From NCBI RefSeq assembly GCF_002289565.1, contig NZ_NTFY01000008.1, positions 44,553 to 108,552 of the forward strand: DNA of 64,000 bases. The letters run 5' to 3'. The stretch is from Rhodopirellula sp. SM50. Its GTDB lineage: Bacteria > Planctomycetota > Planctomycetia > Pirellulales > Pirellulaceae. This document shows positions 25,049 through 33,269 of this stretch, piece by piece. Both the position numbers and the translations under genes were made by a program. Position 1 is the stretch's first letter; every line of letters starts with the position of its first letter. The notes under the pieces were generated by a model that made no database searches, was not told the DNA's origin, and saw nothing but the letters and a program-made list of their open reading frames with translations.

Positions 25049-26143
25049 TCATTCCGGATTCTGAACCGGAGCAATTTCAAGGTCGGCCAGATAGATCGCG
25101 GTGATCGGATTGCCGTCTTCGTCTTTTTCGTGAGACGAATACCATGACATGATCGCTGTTGTCGGACTCAATGCAATAAAGCCGGGGTAGGAGTTATCGC
25201 CCCCACTGGGAAGCTCGGCGAATTCGTGCAACCCATCATCGATCAGCCAACACATCGATGTCTTGGGACCTTTGCCGCCGATCGACTTGCGGCCACCAAC
25301 GACATAACGATCGCCCCACCGCACGATCAGCGGACCGCCGATGTAACGATCCAATTCACGACGATCCCATTGTTGATAAGGCGGGTTGGAACGCAGAAGC
25401 TGCGCCGTGTCGCCGCCCCGCCGTCCGACGGCGATCACGCTTCCGTCACGTTCAAACAGAAACGCCGTTTCGTCACCGCGGACTTCTTGAAAGGTTGCGC
25501 GTTTGCGCCAGATCAATCCGTCGTCGCTCTCCAGCATCAACGACTCAACGATCTTGCCTTCGCCGCGTGGACCGGCTTCGAAGTCGGCTTTTCTGCGGCC
25601 GCACAAGAATGCTTTTCCGTCAAAGGTATTGGCACGCCAGATGTAATGCCCGAACGTCCCCTCCAGCAGAACGGGACTGTGCCAACTGCGGCCGTCCTCG
25701 CTCCAGGTGGCATAGCCGAGGTGCATGTTGAGATCGTAATCGCTGATCGGGATCGTTGTTTCGCCGCTGTACCAGGTGCCGGTGTAGACGAACAACTTGT
25801 CTTGGAACACCAGGAAGTGCGGGTCGCGTGTGTCACGATGCTTGACACTGAACTGGTGGACTTGATGCCACTCTCTGGCGTCGTCACTGGCCAGGATGAT
25901 GACCGAAGCGGTCGGATGCACCATGTGCCCATCGGGGCAGCTACGAAACGTGAGGTAATACTTTCCGCGAAACCGCACCAGATCCGTGAACGCATTGTGC
26001 TCGCCGTTGTGGAAGACGCGGCGGATGTTTGTGACGTTAACGCCGGGGGGGGCTTCCGCATGACTGCTGTGACAACCGATGGCGAACCCGACCGCCAACA
26101 ACATTGCTCGGAGCACAGGGGAACGCTCCATTGGTTTCATCAT
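25049..26143 (-). CDS. Secreted sialidase-like protein, paralogue of 12558-13550
   Basis: About 364 residues from the ATG at 26143 (ATGs at 26140 and 26131 are alternatives). The signal peptide is RAMLLAVGFAIGC, and the cysteine could make it a lipoprotein, although the lipobox is imperfect. It shares HNAFTDLVRFRGKYYLTFR, the blade sequences SEDGRSWHSP and SDDGLIWRKR, ELPSGGDNSYPG and WYSSHEKDE with the protein at 12558. This is a beta-propeller of the exo-alpha-sialidase class, with unproven activity. The frame extends upstream through low-complexity purine-rich repeats that are not credible coding sequence. Confidence 0.72.
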   Translation of the reverse strand: MMKPMERSPVLRAMLLAVGFAIGCHSSHAEAPPGVNVTNIRRVFHNGEHNAFTDLVRFRGKYYLTFRSCPDGHMVHPTASVIILASDDAREWHQVHQFSVKHRDTRDPHFLVFQDKLFVYTGTWYSGETTIPISDYDLNMHLGYATWSEDGRSWHSPVLLEGTFGHYIWRANTFDGKAFLCGRRKADFEAGPRGEGKIVESLMLESDDGLIWRKRATFQEVRGDETAFLFERDGSVIAVGRRGGDTAQLLRSNPPYQQWDRRELDRYIGGPLIVRWGDRYVVGGRKSIGGKGPKTSMCWLIDDGLHEFAELPSGGDNSYPGFIALSPTTAIMSWYSSHEKDEDGNPITAIYLADLEIAPVQNPE

Positions 26144-26252
26144 CCGTCTCGCCTGCCTTGCTGAATCAAAAATGCTTTGGGGGAAAAGCAAGGAGTATAA
26201 CAAGACGAAACCCGGGTCAGGGGCGTCGGGCGAGAGGAGAGGGAAGGAAAGG

Positions 26253-26332
26253 AGAGTGGGAGACAAGGGGAGTGGGAGACAAGGAGAGTGGGAGACAAGG
26301 AGAATGGGAGACAAGGAGAGTGGGAGACAAGG
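26253..26332 (+). repeat. Five tandem 16-bp units (AGAGTGGGAGACAAGG)
   Basis: Five units of 16 bp run without gaps, with one change each in units two and four. They lie upstream of the sialidase-like gene (minus strand). The purine-rich strand and perfect period suggest replication-slippage expansion. Confidence 0.95.
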
Positions 26333-26418
26333 ACGGAAGATCGGAAGATGAACGGCGGGGCCCAGCGGCCACCCCATCGTTTTGCCCCCATCACGCCTCG
26401 CACTGCGTGACCTACCGA

Positions 26419-27291
26419 CTACTCGCTTGCCGCCCCGGCCGTCTCCGGCTCAGCGACTTCCGGCTCGGCGACTTCCGGCTCGGCGACTTCCGGCTCGGCG
26501 ACTTCCGGTTCGGCGGCTGGCGGCTCGACTTCGTCCGTCTCGGTCTCGACTTCCGTCTCGGTCGCGGCTTCGTCAGCGGGCTCGACCATCGGGTTGGTCT
26601 GGACACCGCCTTCGCCACCGCGTTTAACGCGCAAGATAAACTTGTCGTCTTCGACTCGAATGTCTTCGAACCGGCTCATGAACTTGGCGTTCTCGGGATC
26701 CTTGTAGACGTCTTTGGCCAAGTTCTCTTGCCGCATCGTCTGCATGAATTCTTCGGGCACCGGTTCGCCGTTGAGTTCTGCCTGGTCGACGGTGACGATC
26801 AGCACGCCACCGTCCATGGAGACGTCGAAGGTCGCCGATCCGTTGAAGTAGCGTCCCTTGCCCATCGGCAGCTTATCCAACGGAATACTCACGTCCCCTT
26901 CGACCTGATCGTTCTCGATCTTGACATAGACCTTTCCTTTTAGGTCTTCGTTCTTGCTGATCAGTGCGTTGATGTCATCGGCGGTCAGCACCAGATCTTC
27001 TTCGGGCGTCTCCCCGGCATCAAGTTTCTCTCGAAACGTTTCGACCCGCGCATCCAGCTCGGCGAGTTCTTCTTCGGAGTATTCGACGGTCGGCAGATCA
27101 ACCGGCGTGTCCGACGTGTATTTGGCGATCTGGCTACTGATCAGCCAATAGCCGCCGAATCCGGCGCACAGGATCGATCCGATGAACAGTCCGCCTGCGA
27201 TCAAGCAGCCCCACAGACAGCCGTTGCCGGATCCGGAACTCTGCACTTGCGGCTCGCTACCTGGAGTCTGGGGGTCGACAAAATTAGACAT
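26419..27291 (-). CDS. Membrane-anchored protein with acidic repeat tail, function unknown
   Basis: A 290-residue protein. Residues about 20-53 hold a Cys/Gly-rich hydrophobic segment (CLWGCLIAGGLFIGSILC), probably a membrane anchor. The central part is a charged globular domain. The C-terminus has four to five PEVAE repeats encoded by a 15-bp tandem repeat (about 26450-26520), giving a highly acidic tail. I chose the ATG at 27291 because AAGGAC lies 9 bases upstream; a GTG at 27309 is possible. I do not recognise the family beyond planctomycete hypothetical proteins. Confidence 0.75.
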   Translation of the reverse strand: MSNFVDPQTPGSEPQVQSSGSGNGCLWGCLIAGGLFIGSILCAGFGGYWLISSQIAKYTSDTPVDLPTVEYSEEELAELDARVETFREKLDAGETPEEDLVLTADDINALISKNEDLKGKVYVKIENDQVEGDVSIPLDKLPMGKGRYFNGSATFDVSMDGGVLIVTVDQAELNGEPVPEEFMQTMRQENLAKDVYKDPENAKFMSRFEDIRVEDDKFILRVKRGGEGGVQTNPMVEPADEAATETEVETETDEVEPPAAEPEVAEPEVAEPEVAEPEVAEPETAGAASE

Positions 27292-27468
27292 TTCAGTTTT
27301 GTCCTTCACGTGAAGAGCGCGGTATGGCAGGAGACGGTTCGGTCATTCTGGCGAATTCTTGCCGACGCCGGGGCGCCAAAACCATTCGAATGCGATTCAA
27401 AATTGCGATCCACTTGATCCTACGAGTCTCTGAGGCGGTTGGAAAGGGAAAGATGCCCCCTGGATCGG

Positions 27469-29628
27469 TTATTCGACACCTTCAAGCTTGGCGACGACGG
27501 ACATGCGGGCCGCCCGGCGAGCTTCACTCAACGCCTTGGCAACATCCCCCTGGGCCAGAGACTCCAATTCCGCGAGCGCATCACCGGACGTTCGCAACAG
27601 CGACGCGACATGATGGATCACACTTGGATCGCTGGAACGCAACCGAGTCAGCAATCCGGCGGCGTCCCCCGCGTGCCGTCGGACAATCTGCCGCGCGGAC
27701 TCCAATGACGAAGTGAATGTTCCGTCTCCATCGCCATCAACGCGAATCGCGCCCGTGGAACTGAAGACCGTGGGCGAAAACGATGTGGACGTCGGCTGGT
27801 AGGGCAGCGCCGTCGCCCAGCAGGGATCGGTGATGCCGGGACCGGTGGCCACGGCAGTCAGCCACAGATCGTGTCTGCACTCCGAACGTGGCAGACGCCA
27901 GGTGACGCGCGCATCGACAGGGGTTTCGTTACCCGATGGAGGAGCGACTTTGTGCCGAAACCTCTCGTGGCCGCAAACGTACAACGCGACCGAATCGGCG
28001 CGTGTCCACGCCGGTCCCGTCACCCGCGCGGTCACCACCAGATCTCCCTGATCGGGATTGAGCGAAACCAGATCCCCCGGCCCCGAGTCGTCGTGGACCG
28101 TCAAATTCACCAGCAAGCCGTAGCTGACGATGACCCGTCCTTGAACGAACGCGTCGATCGCGTCGGCGACGTTGATCTGCCCAGGGTTTGCATCGTCACA
28201 GCGAATGTAGGTTCTGCCTTGACCGACGATGAACCGAGCGACATCGTGCGAATCGCTGCAACCCACCGGGGTCACGTCCAGTCCACGATTGATCAAGCCG
28301 CACCAATCGTGAAACAATTCCAACGTGTCGGTTTGCACCGCTCCGGAATTAATGATCTCCATCGCATTGAAATCCAACGATTGTCCGTCCAGTCGTTCGC
28401 CGGTCAATCGGTTGTGGCGGGCCGGCGAGAAGGGCCGAAATCCGCTGTGAATGTCGCGTGCGTGATTCAAGATCGCAACTTTGACATCGGGCGTCGAAGC
28501 GATGTCGGCCAGCAATGATTTCCAATCGGTTTGCGTATGATCGGGCAGCTCGCTGTCGGGACGGATCGGAAAGATATTGAAATGGCCCTGTTTCGTCGTG
28601 CATTCATCACCGATGACAGGCGTAAAGTAGGCGTCCGCGCCCATCGACTCGGCGATCGGCCGGTAATCGATGGCTTTGTTGTGATCGGTCGCGATCGGCA
28701 ACTCGATGCCTTCGCCGGCCAACGTCACCATCCGCTCTTCGATGGTGCAATCGCCGTGACCGGAATGTGTGACCGTATGCACGTGGGTGTCGCATGCGAC
28801 CCATCCGCGTGTATCGACCTCGCGTGACAACACCAATGTTTTCGTGATCCGTTGTCCCGCCGTCAGTTGAACCGTCACGTCCGCCAACGAGTATTCGAAT
28901 CCTCGGGTGGCAACGATGCGATACTGACCGGGCGCGACACCGAAGGCAGCCTTGCCGCTGAGTGTGTAGACCACACCCTGGCGAACGGCCGTGTCGTGGT
29001 TGGACACGGCACCGACGGGAATCAACGCGCCCGCTTGATCGGTGATCGTGATTCGTCCAGGTATTGGGGTACCAGCGGGATCCACCAGCGAGATCTGGAC
29101 CTGAGCAAGATTGCGACGTGCCTCCGCCCACATCGGGTAAAGCCGGACTTCCCCGATCCGAATGTCATCGGAGTCCGTACCATTTTGACGAATCTCTAAA
29201 CGATTCTTGCCGTCGATCACGCTGCCCGGTGGGACCGGGAAGTCGACCCGCATGTCATTCTCGTCGCGAACGAGTCTCCCCAGTGACGCTCCGTTGAGCC
29301 GGACGTCCCAAGACTGTTTGACATTCTGCTGACGGAGTGTGAGTGTCCAAGCTTCAGCGTTGGCGGACGATTCGAATTCTCGTTCAATGCGTTGCATCTG
29401 AGCGTTCTCGGGAAACCACGCCCATTCGCGTGCTGCAGTGGTCCGAACGTGCTGCAACGCATCTTCGATCACAACAGGCGACGGATCATCGGCCCAGATC
29501 GACGCGATCGAAAACCAATGCAGAATGCTAAACGAAAGAATGATGATGTTTCTCAAAGCCGTCGTCCGAATAATCGGTGCATGAATCTCAACAGGTTTGA
29601 TTGTAGACGGCCGGTGAAGGCGTCGCAC
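27469..29628 (-). CDS. Secreted CehA/McbA-type PHP metallohydrolase
   Basis: Up to 719 residues. The C-terminal half contains a PHP-type metal centre: CDTHVHTVTHSGHGD (about 279-293), ATDHNKAID, GDECTT, NHARDIHSG and GCSDSHD, matching CehA/McbA-family hydrolases. A signal-like run (LRNIIILSFSILHWFSIASIWA) begins at residue 25, so a TTG at 29556 is a realistic alternative to the GTG at 29628. The N-terminal part contains a jelly-roll-like domain and a carboxypeptidase-regulatory-like domain (about 180-275). The likely reaction is ester or phosphoester hydrolysis in the periplasm. The substrate is unknown. Confidence 0.8.
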   Translation of the reverse strand: MRRLHRPSTIKPVEIHAPIIRTTALRNIIILSFSILHWFSIASIWADDPSPVVIEDALQHVRTTAAREWAWFPENAQMQRIEREFESSANAEAWTLTLRQQNVKQSWDVRLNGASLGRLVRDENDMRVDFPVPPGSVIDGKNRLEIRQNGTDSDDIRIGEVRLYPMWAEARRNLAQVQISLVDPAGTPIPGRITITDQAGALIPVGAVSNHDTAVRQGVVYTLSGKAAFGVAPGQYRIVATRGFEYSLADVTVQLTAGQRITKTLVLSREVDTRGWVACDTHVHTVTHSGHGDCTIEERMVTLAGEGIELPIATDHNKAIDYRPIAESMGADAYFTPVIGDECTTKQGHFNIFPIRPDSELPDHTQTDWKSLLADIASTPDVKVAILNHARDIHSGFRPFSPARHNRLTGERLDGQSLDFNAMEIINSGAVQTDTLELFHDWCGLINRGLDVTPVGCSDSHDVARFIVGQGRTYIRCDDANPGQINVADAIDAFVQGRVIVSYGLLVNLTVHDDSGPGDLVSLNPDQGDLVVTARVTGPAWTRADSVALYVCGHERFRHKVAPPSGNETPVDARVTWRLPRSECRHDLWLTAVATGPGITDPCWATALPYQPTSTSFSPTVFSSTGAIRVDGDGDGTFTSSLESARQIVRRHAGDAAGLLTRLRSSDPSVIHHVASLLRTSGDALAELESLAQGDVAKALSEARRAARMSVVAKLEGVE

Positions 29629-29856
29629 GCCGTGGTCTGCGACGTCTCAGATACCGTCTCACTTGTTCGCCAGGCTCTGCCTGGGCTGCGCAAAATCGCC
29701 GTCTCGCGCCATCGCTAAATCACTGCCTAATCGATTCTGCGATTGACCATCGATGAGCATGGTGCGGTTGGGCCTCAAAAACACCTTTGACATCAGCCGA
29801 TTCGCGCAAGCGTTCGGGCCTCGGCAACAACCGAGGGCTCGTAGGCTGTCGGTTTA

Positions 29857-29924
29857 GTGAGCCGCGACGCGTAAGCGGCCGGGCATCCAGACGCCCGCCC
29901 GAGGCCTTACGGCCAGCGGCTCAC
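29857..29924. repeat. 68-bp palindrome with GTGAGCCGC arms
   Basis: GTGAGCCGC at 29857 pairs with GCGGCTCAC ending at 29924, and the inner GTAAGCGGCC and GGCCTTACGGCC also pair in part. A related fragment (CGCGACGCGTCAGCGGCCGGG) lies near 31161-31178. The surrounding region 29629-30210 contains no gene, only repeat fragments, including GCCAGGCTCTGCCTGG near 29670. Confidence 0.7.
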
Positions 29925-29965
29925 CATTGGCTCGACCAATCCCACTCAATCGACAGCCCGCGAAC

Positions 29966-30055
29966 TCTCCGGTTCCGCGTTTTTGCCAACACACCGGAGG
30001 GCTTGCGCCCTGCCGCTGACAAATCGTTCACGGCGTAGGGGGGAGCCTTGGAATG
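29966..30055. repeat. Partial copy of the nested palindromic repeat
   Basis: Only the right half of the element seen at 19516-19681 is well kept: ACACCGGAGGGCTTGCGCCC, then GCCGCTGACAAATCGTTCAC and GGCGTAGGG. The left inner arm is reduced to CTCCGGTTCCGCG. It ends about 155 bases before the next ATG. Confidence 0.75.
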
Positions 30056-30210
30056 AAAACGAGGTCTGCGACATCCGCGCCCGCCTCCCACCCGCTTCAC
30101 TGCATTTTGCTTGACGCGATAGACATTACGTCTTATCGTGACGGCTTCCCCATTGCGGAACGGTATCAGAACACCGCAACGCAAACCTCCCTCGTTCCAT
30201 CAGGTGAACC

Positions 30211-31020
30211 ATGCGTGCTTTCTGTGTCATGATGTCGTGTTTGATTTCATGTTGGGGCGTGGCCCAAGAGGCGTCAGAAGACCAGGCCAAACGGGCGATC
30301 GAACTGGCCAAGGTGGAAGCGAAAGCGTTGGAATTGTTCCAGGGTTCCCAAAAACTGAAGTGGGAAACCGAACCGCTGTTGCGTTGGACCAATCCGGTCT
30401 CCGGTCAAATTTATGGCGACGTTTACATTTGGACGTTGGACGGCCGGCCCGAAGCGATCGCGTCGATTTACAAATGGTTCTCTCCGCACACGCATCAGGC
30501 GACCGAACTGCAATCGCTCAGCGAGTCGGGGTTGACGATGACACGCTACGGAGCGCGGGCCTGGTCGACTGGAAAGGGGCTGGAGATGAAGTTGCTTGCC
30601 GATGCCCCCGCGCCGAGCGATCGTCCGTTTCAGCGATCCAGACAGATGCACGCGATCGCGGAACAATTCGTCGCCCAAGCGGAAGATCGTTCGGATCCGA
30701 CGTCGACCTGGAATTTGCGACGTATGCCAAAACCCATCTATCGGTACCAAAGCGAAAAACGGGGCATCGTCGACGGGGCGATGTTCGCGTTTTGTCAGGG
30801 CAACACGAACAACCCGGAAGTGCTATTGTTGCTCGAAGCCCGACAGCGAGGCGGCCAAACACAATGGCATTACGGACTTGGCCGACAGAACAGCCTCCGC
30901 TTTGTCGTGCACCGAAACGGCGAGTTGATCTGGGACGTGCCAAAGTTGGCCCCGCCATGGCCGGCCGTTAACCGGCCCGACCAGCCCTACCTGGTGATCA
31001 AATCACAATCGGCCAACTGA
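30211..31020 (+). CDS. Secreted protein of unknown function, paralogue of 41027-41863
   Basis: A 269-residue protein with a short signal peptide (MRAFCVMMSCLISCWGVAQE). It shares with the protein at 41027 a central helix (RQMHAIAEQFVAQ versus RGMARQFKAE), then R-x(2)-P-x-P-x(2)-RY, DGAMFAFCQGNTNNPEVLLLLEA versus DGALFAFVWDNGTDPELLLRFE, and a C-terminal W-Y...RL...G..W pattern. I know of no assigned function for this family. It may be confined to planctomycetes. Confidence 0.75.
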   Translation: MRAFCVMMSCLISCWGVAQEASEDQAKRAIELAKVEAKALELFQGSQKLKWETEPLLRWTNPVSGQIYGDVYIWTLDGRPEAIASIYKWFSPHTHQATELQSLSESGLTMTRYGARAWSTGKGLEMKLLADAPAPSDRPFQRSRQMHAIAEQFVAQAEDRSDPTSTWNLRRMPKPIYRYQSEKRGIVDGAMFAFCQGNTNNPEVLLLLEARQRGGQTQWHYGLGRQNSLRFVVHRNGELIWDVPKLAPPWPAVNRPDQPYLVIKSQSAN

Positions 31021-31075
31021 CGGAGTGTTCAGGGTGAGCGGCGGGGCGTGAGCCGATGGCTTGCGACACTGACAC

Positions 31076-31151
31076 CGAATACCGCTAAGTGAAGACAAAC
31101 GGAGAGGCCCGGACGCTGGCGCGAACCGGCTGATGTCAAATGATGATCAGC
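31076..31151. repeat. Dispersed repeat, CCGGACGCTGGCGCGAACCG family, copy 1
   Basis: It holds GAATACCGCTAAGTG followed by the conserved block CCGGACGCTGGCGCGAACCG and GCTGATGTCAAA. The same block occurs inverted at 39104-39247 and twice at 55090-55270. It lies 55 bases after the stop codon at 31020. Confidence 0.75.
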
Positions 31152-31262
31152 CTTTACCGCGACGCGTCAGCGGCCGGGCCAATCGAATCGCCGATCCTGT
31201 GATAGACTGACGCGATTGACTGAACTCTCCACCCGAGACAATTTTCAAAGGACTCCTCAGAC

Positions 31263-31463
31263 ATGGCGAAGAAGCACATCACGTTGCAACACAGCGAGAG
31301 CGTCATCGTGCAGGCCGCGGCCCAGATTTATTCCGCCTACATCGCTAGCGGGCGCGTTCCCGAAGACGACAACACGAAATACCTGAAACAGTCGATCAAG
31401 GAAGCCATCACGATTGCCAGGAGCGTTGATGATGCGGTGATCAGTGACGGCGAAATGGAGTAG
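31263..31463 (+). CDS. Small hypothetical cytosolic protein
   Basis: This 66-residue protein has no signal peptide and no membrane segment. It is mostly amphipathic helix (VIVQAAAQIYSAYIASG) with an acidic C-terminus (DDAVISDGEME). AAAGGA lies about 14 bases before the ATG. The composition and good codon use suggest a real conserved gene. The family is not recognised. Confidence 0.65.
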   Translation: MAKKHITLQHSESVIVQAAAQIYSAYIASGRVPEDDNTKYLKQSIKEAITIARSVDDAVISDGEME

Positions 31464-31485
31464 TCGGCTGCGACGCGCAATCAAA

Positions 31486-32832
31486 TCATTCAGGCTTTCG
31501 GGCGCCGGACTCGTCGCCGCCCATCAGCGTCATCAGCGCAACGACGGTGGATTCGACGCCGCGAATGACAGCCGGTCGGGATTCGATCTTGAACAGCGGC
31601 GAGTGGTGACTCGGCACCGCCGCACCGCCGGCGGCTTCGGTGTCGAAGGCGGATTGCGGGGTACCACCGACAGACCAATAGACCGACGGGATCGTCGGAT
31701 CGCTGGTGAAGATCGGGAAATCTTCGGCCCCCATCCCTTTGGACGGTTCGTCGATGACTTGATCTTCGCCAATGTTTTTCTGCCATGCGGCTCGCAGCCG
31801 CCGCGCCAGTTCGGGCGTGTTGTTTGTCGGCGGCACACCTTCCTTGGATACCGTGACTTCGGGCAATTTGTCTTCCGGTAACCCCGCCACTCGTCCCATG
31901 TTGGTTGCGATTCTGCGGATGCCATCGAGCAGTGTCTTGCGCGTTTCCGGACTGGTGCTACGGACGGTCAGCTGAAGATGTGCTTTGTCGGAGATGATGT
32001 TGTGTTTCGTTCCGGAATGAAAGGAACCGACCGTCACCACCCCCGGAACACGCGGCGCGATCTCGCGGGAGACCAGCGTTTGAAGCGCCAACACGATTTG
32101 GCTGCCCAGAACGATCGGATCTTTTCCCCGGTGCGGGCTCGCACCATGTGCCCCGATACCGTGGACGACGATGTCGACCGTATCGGAACCGGCATACGGG
32201 CTGCCTTCGGAAACATTGATCAATCCGGATCGGTCGCGCGAGGTGACGTGAAAGGCGAGTGCATAATCGGGGACGCCGAATCGTTCCCACAATCGATCTT
32301 GTTTCATCGCACGGGCGCCCATCACACGCTCTTCGGCCGGTTGCATGATCAACATCAACGTGCCTCGCCAGGCATCGCGGTTAGCGGACATGTAGCGTGC
32401 CGTACCGACCAAGCTGGTCAAATGCACGTCATGACCACAGGCATGCATCACGGGAACCACCTCACCGGTGATCGGGCTCTGCTGCGTCACTTTGGATGCG
32501 TTGGGAAGTCCCGATTTCTCTTCGACCGGCAATCCGTCCATGTCGGCCCGCATCATCACCGTCGGGCCTTCGCCGTTGCGGAGCAGCGCGACGACTCCGG
32601 TGCCTCCGACGCCTTCGGTGACGTCAAACCCGACGGCGCGGATTTCCCGCGCCATCCTGGCCGCGGTCTTGTATTCGACCAACGACAATTCGGGATTGCG
32701 GTGAAAGTGATCGAACAGATCCGCCAGATGCGTTTCATAGTCGGCGCGGACCGACTGTCGTAGATCCTCGGCGAACGCCGCCGACGGGATGGGAATCGCG
32801 AGTAAAAAGAGAATCAGGCAGGTCGGCTTCAT
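31486..32832 (-). CDS. Secreted M20-family amidohydrolase
   Basis: A 448-residue protein with a signal peptide (ILFLLAIPIPSAAFAED, cleavage about 21-22). M20D features are DHFHRNPELSLVEYKTA, MMRADMDGLPV, HACGHDVHLTSLVGTA (metal-binding Cys/His), MQPAEERVMGARAM (catalytic glutamate) and AEDFPIFT. The layout is that of aminoacylase or IAA-amino-acid-hydrolase-type enzymes, which cut N-acyl amino acids. Export suggests it handles extracellular acyl-amino acids or peptides. Confidence 0.88.
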   Translation of the reverse strand: MKPTCLILFLLAIPIPSAAFAEDLRQSVRADYETHLADLFDHFHRNPELSLVEYKTAARMAREIRAVGFDVTEGVGGTGVVALLRNGEGPTVMMRADMDGLPVEEKSGLPNASKVTQQSPITGEVVPVMHACGHDVHLTSLVGTARYMSANRDAWRGTLMLIMQPAEERVMGARAMKQDRLWERFGVPDYALAFHVTSRDRSGLINVSEGSPYAGSDTVDIVVHGIGAHGASPHRGKDPIVLGSQIVLALQTLVSREIAPRVPGVVTVGSFHSGTKHNIISDKAHLQLTVRSTSPETRKTLLDGIRRIATNMGRVAGLPEDKLPEVTVSKEGVPPTNNTPELARRLRAAWQKNIGEDQVIDEPSKGMGAEDFPIFTSDPTIPSVYWSVGGTPQSAFDTEAAGGAAVPSHHSPLFKIESRPAVIRGVESTVVALMTLMGGDESGARKPE

Positions 32833-33206
32833 CAGCTAGACTCCGGTTGATGAACATGGCTGGGGGGATCACTCCGATCCCTAACGTTCAAAATTGTTTC
32901 GATTCGGGCGTGCGTTGGCAACGATCGGCAAAGGACTTTCTCGACATCGCCCACAATCTGAATACGGTCGGTGATCATCGTCAGTGGCTGCATTATACTG
33001 CGGAGCCGGTATGGAGCCGGTTTGACCACTCGAATCACACCCCACTCGATCTTCCTACGTTCATCCGTGTTGACTCCAGTCACAAGACTGAAAGTCACCA
33101 TTCCTTTTGGGAAGGGTCGGACGCGAGGTACGAGCGGCCGGAGAGAGTTCGTTACGGCTGTCGATCATTGTGTTGCAACGAATCGACCCTCCCCTCGCTC
33201 CGCTCG

Positions 33207-33227
33207 ACCCTCCCTGCCAGGGAGGGT
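33207..33227. repeat. Perfect 21-bp palindrome in a 437-bp intergenic region
   Basis: ACCCTCCCTG and CAGGGAGGGT pair perfectly around a single base. The region 32833-33269 lies between divergent genes and otherwise shows only a TATACT-like hexamer near 32994, without a convincing -35 partner. The sequence upstream of 33270 is open in the sulfatase frame but does not look like coding sequence. Confidence 0.6.
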
Positions 33228-33269
33228 GACTTACGATGTGTAGACACCAATGCCCCCACGTTTGATCTG

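Noticed and set aside
26104..26943. 279-residue plus-strand frame across repeats and the acidic-tail gene
   Set aside because: It is low complexity (RQGEWETR-type repeats) read through the 16-bp array and opposite a supported gene.
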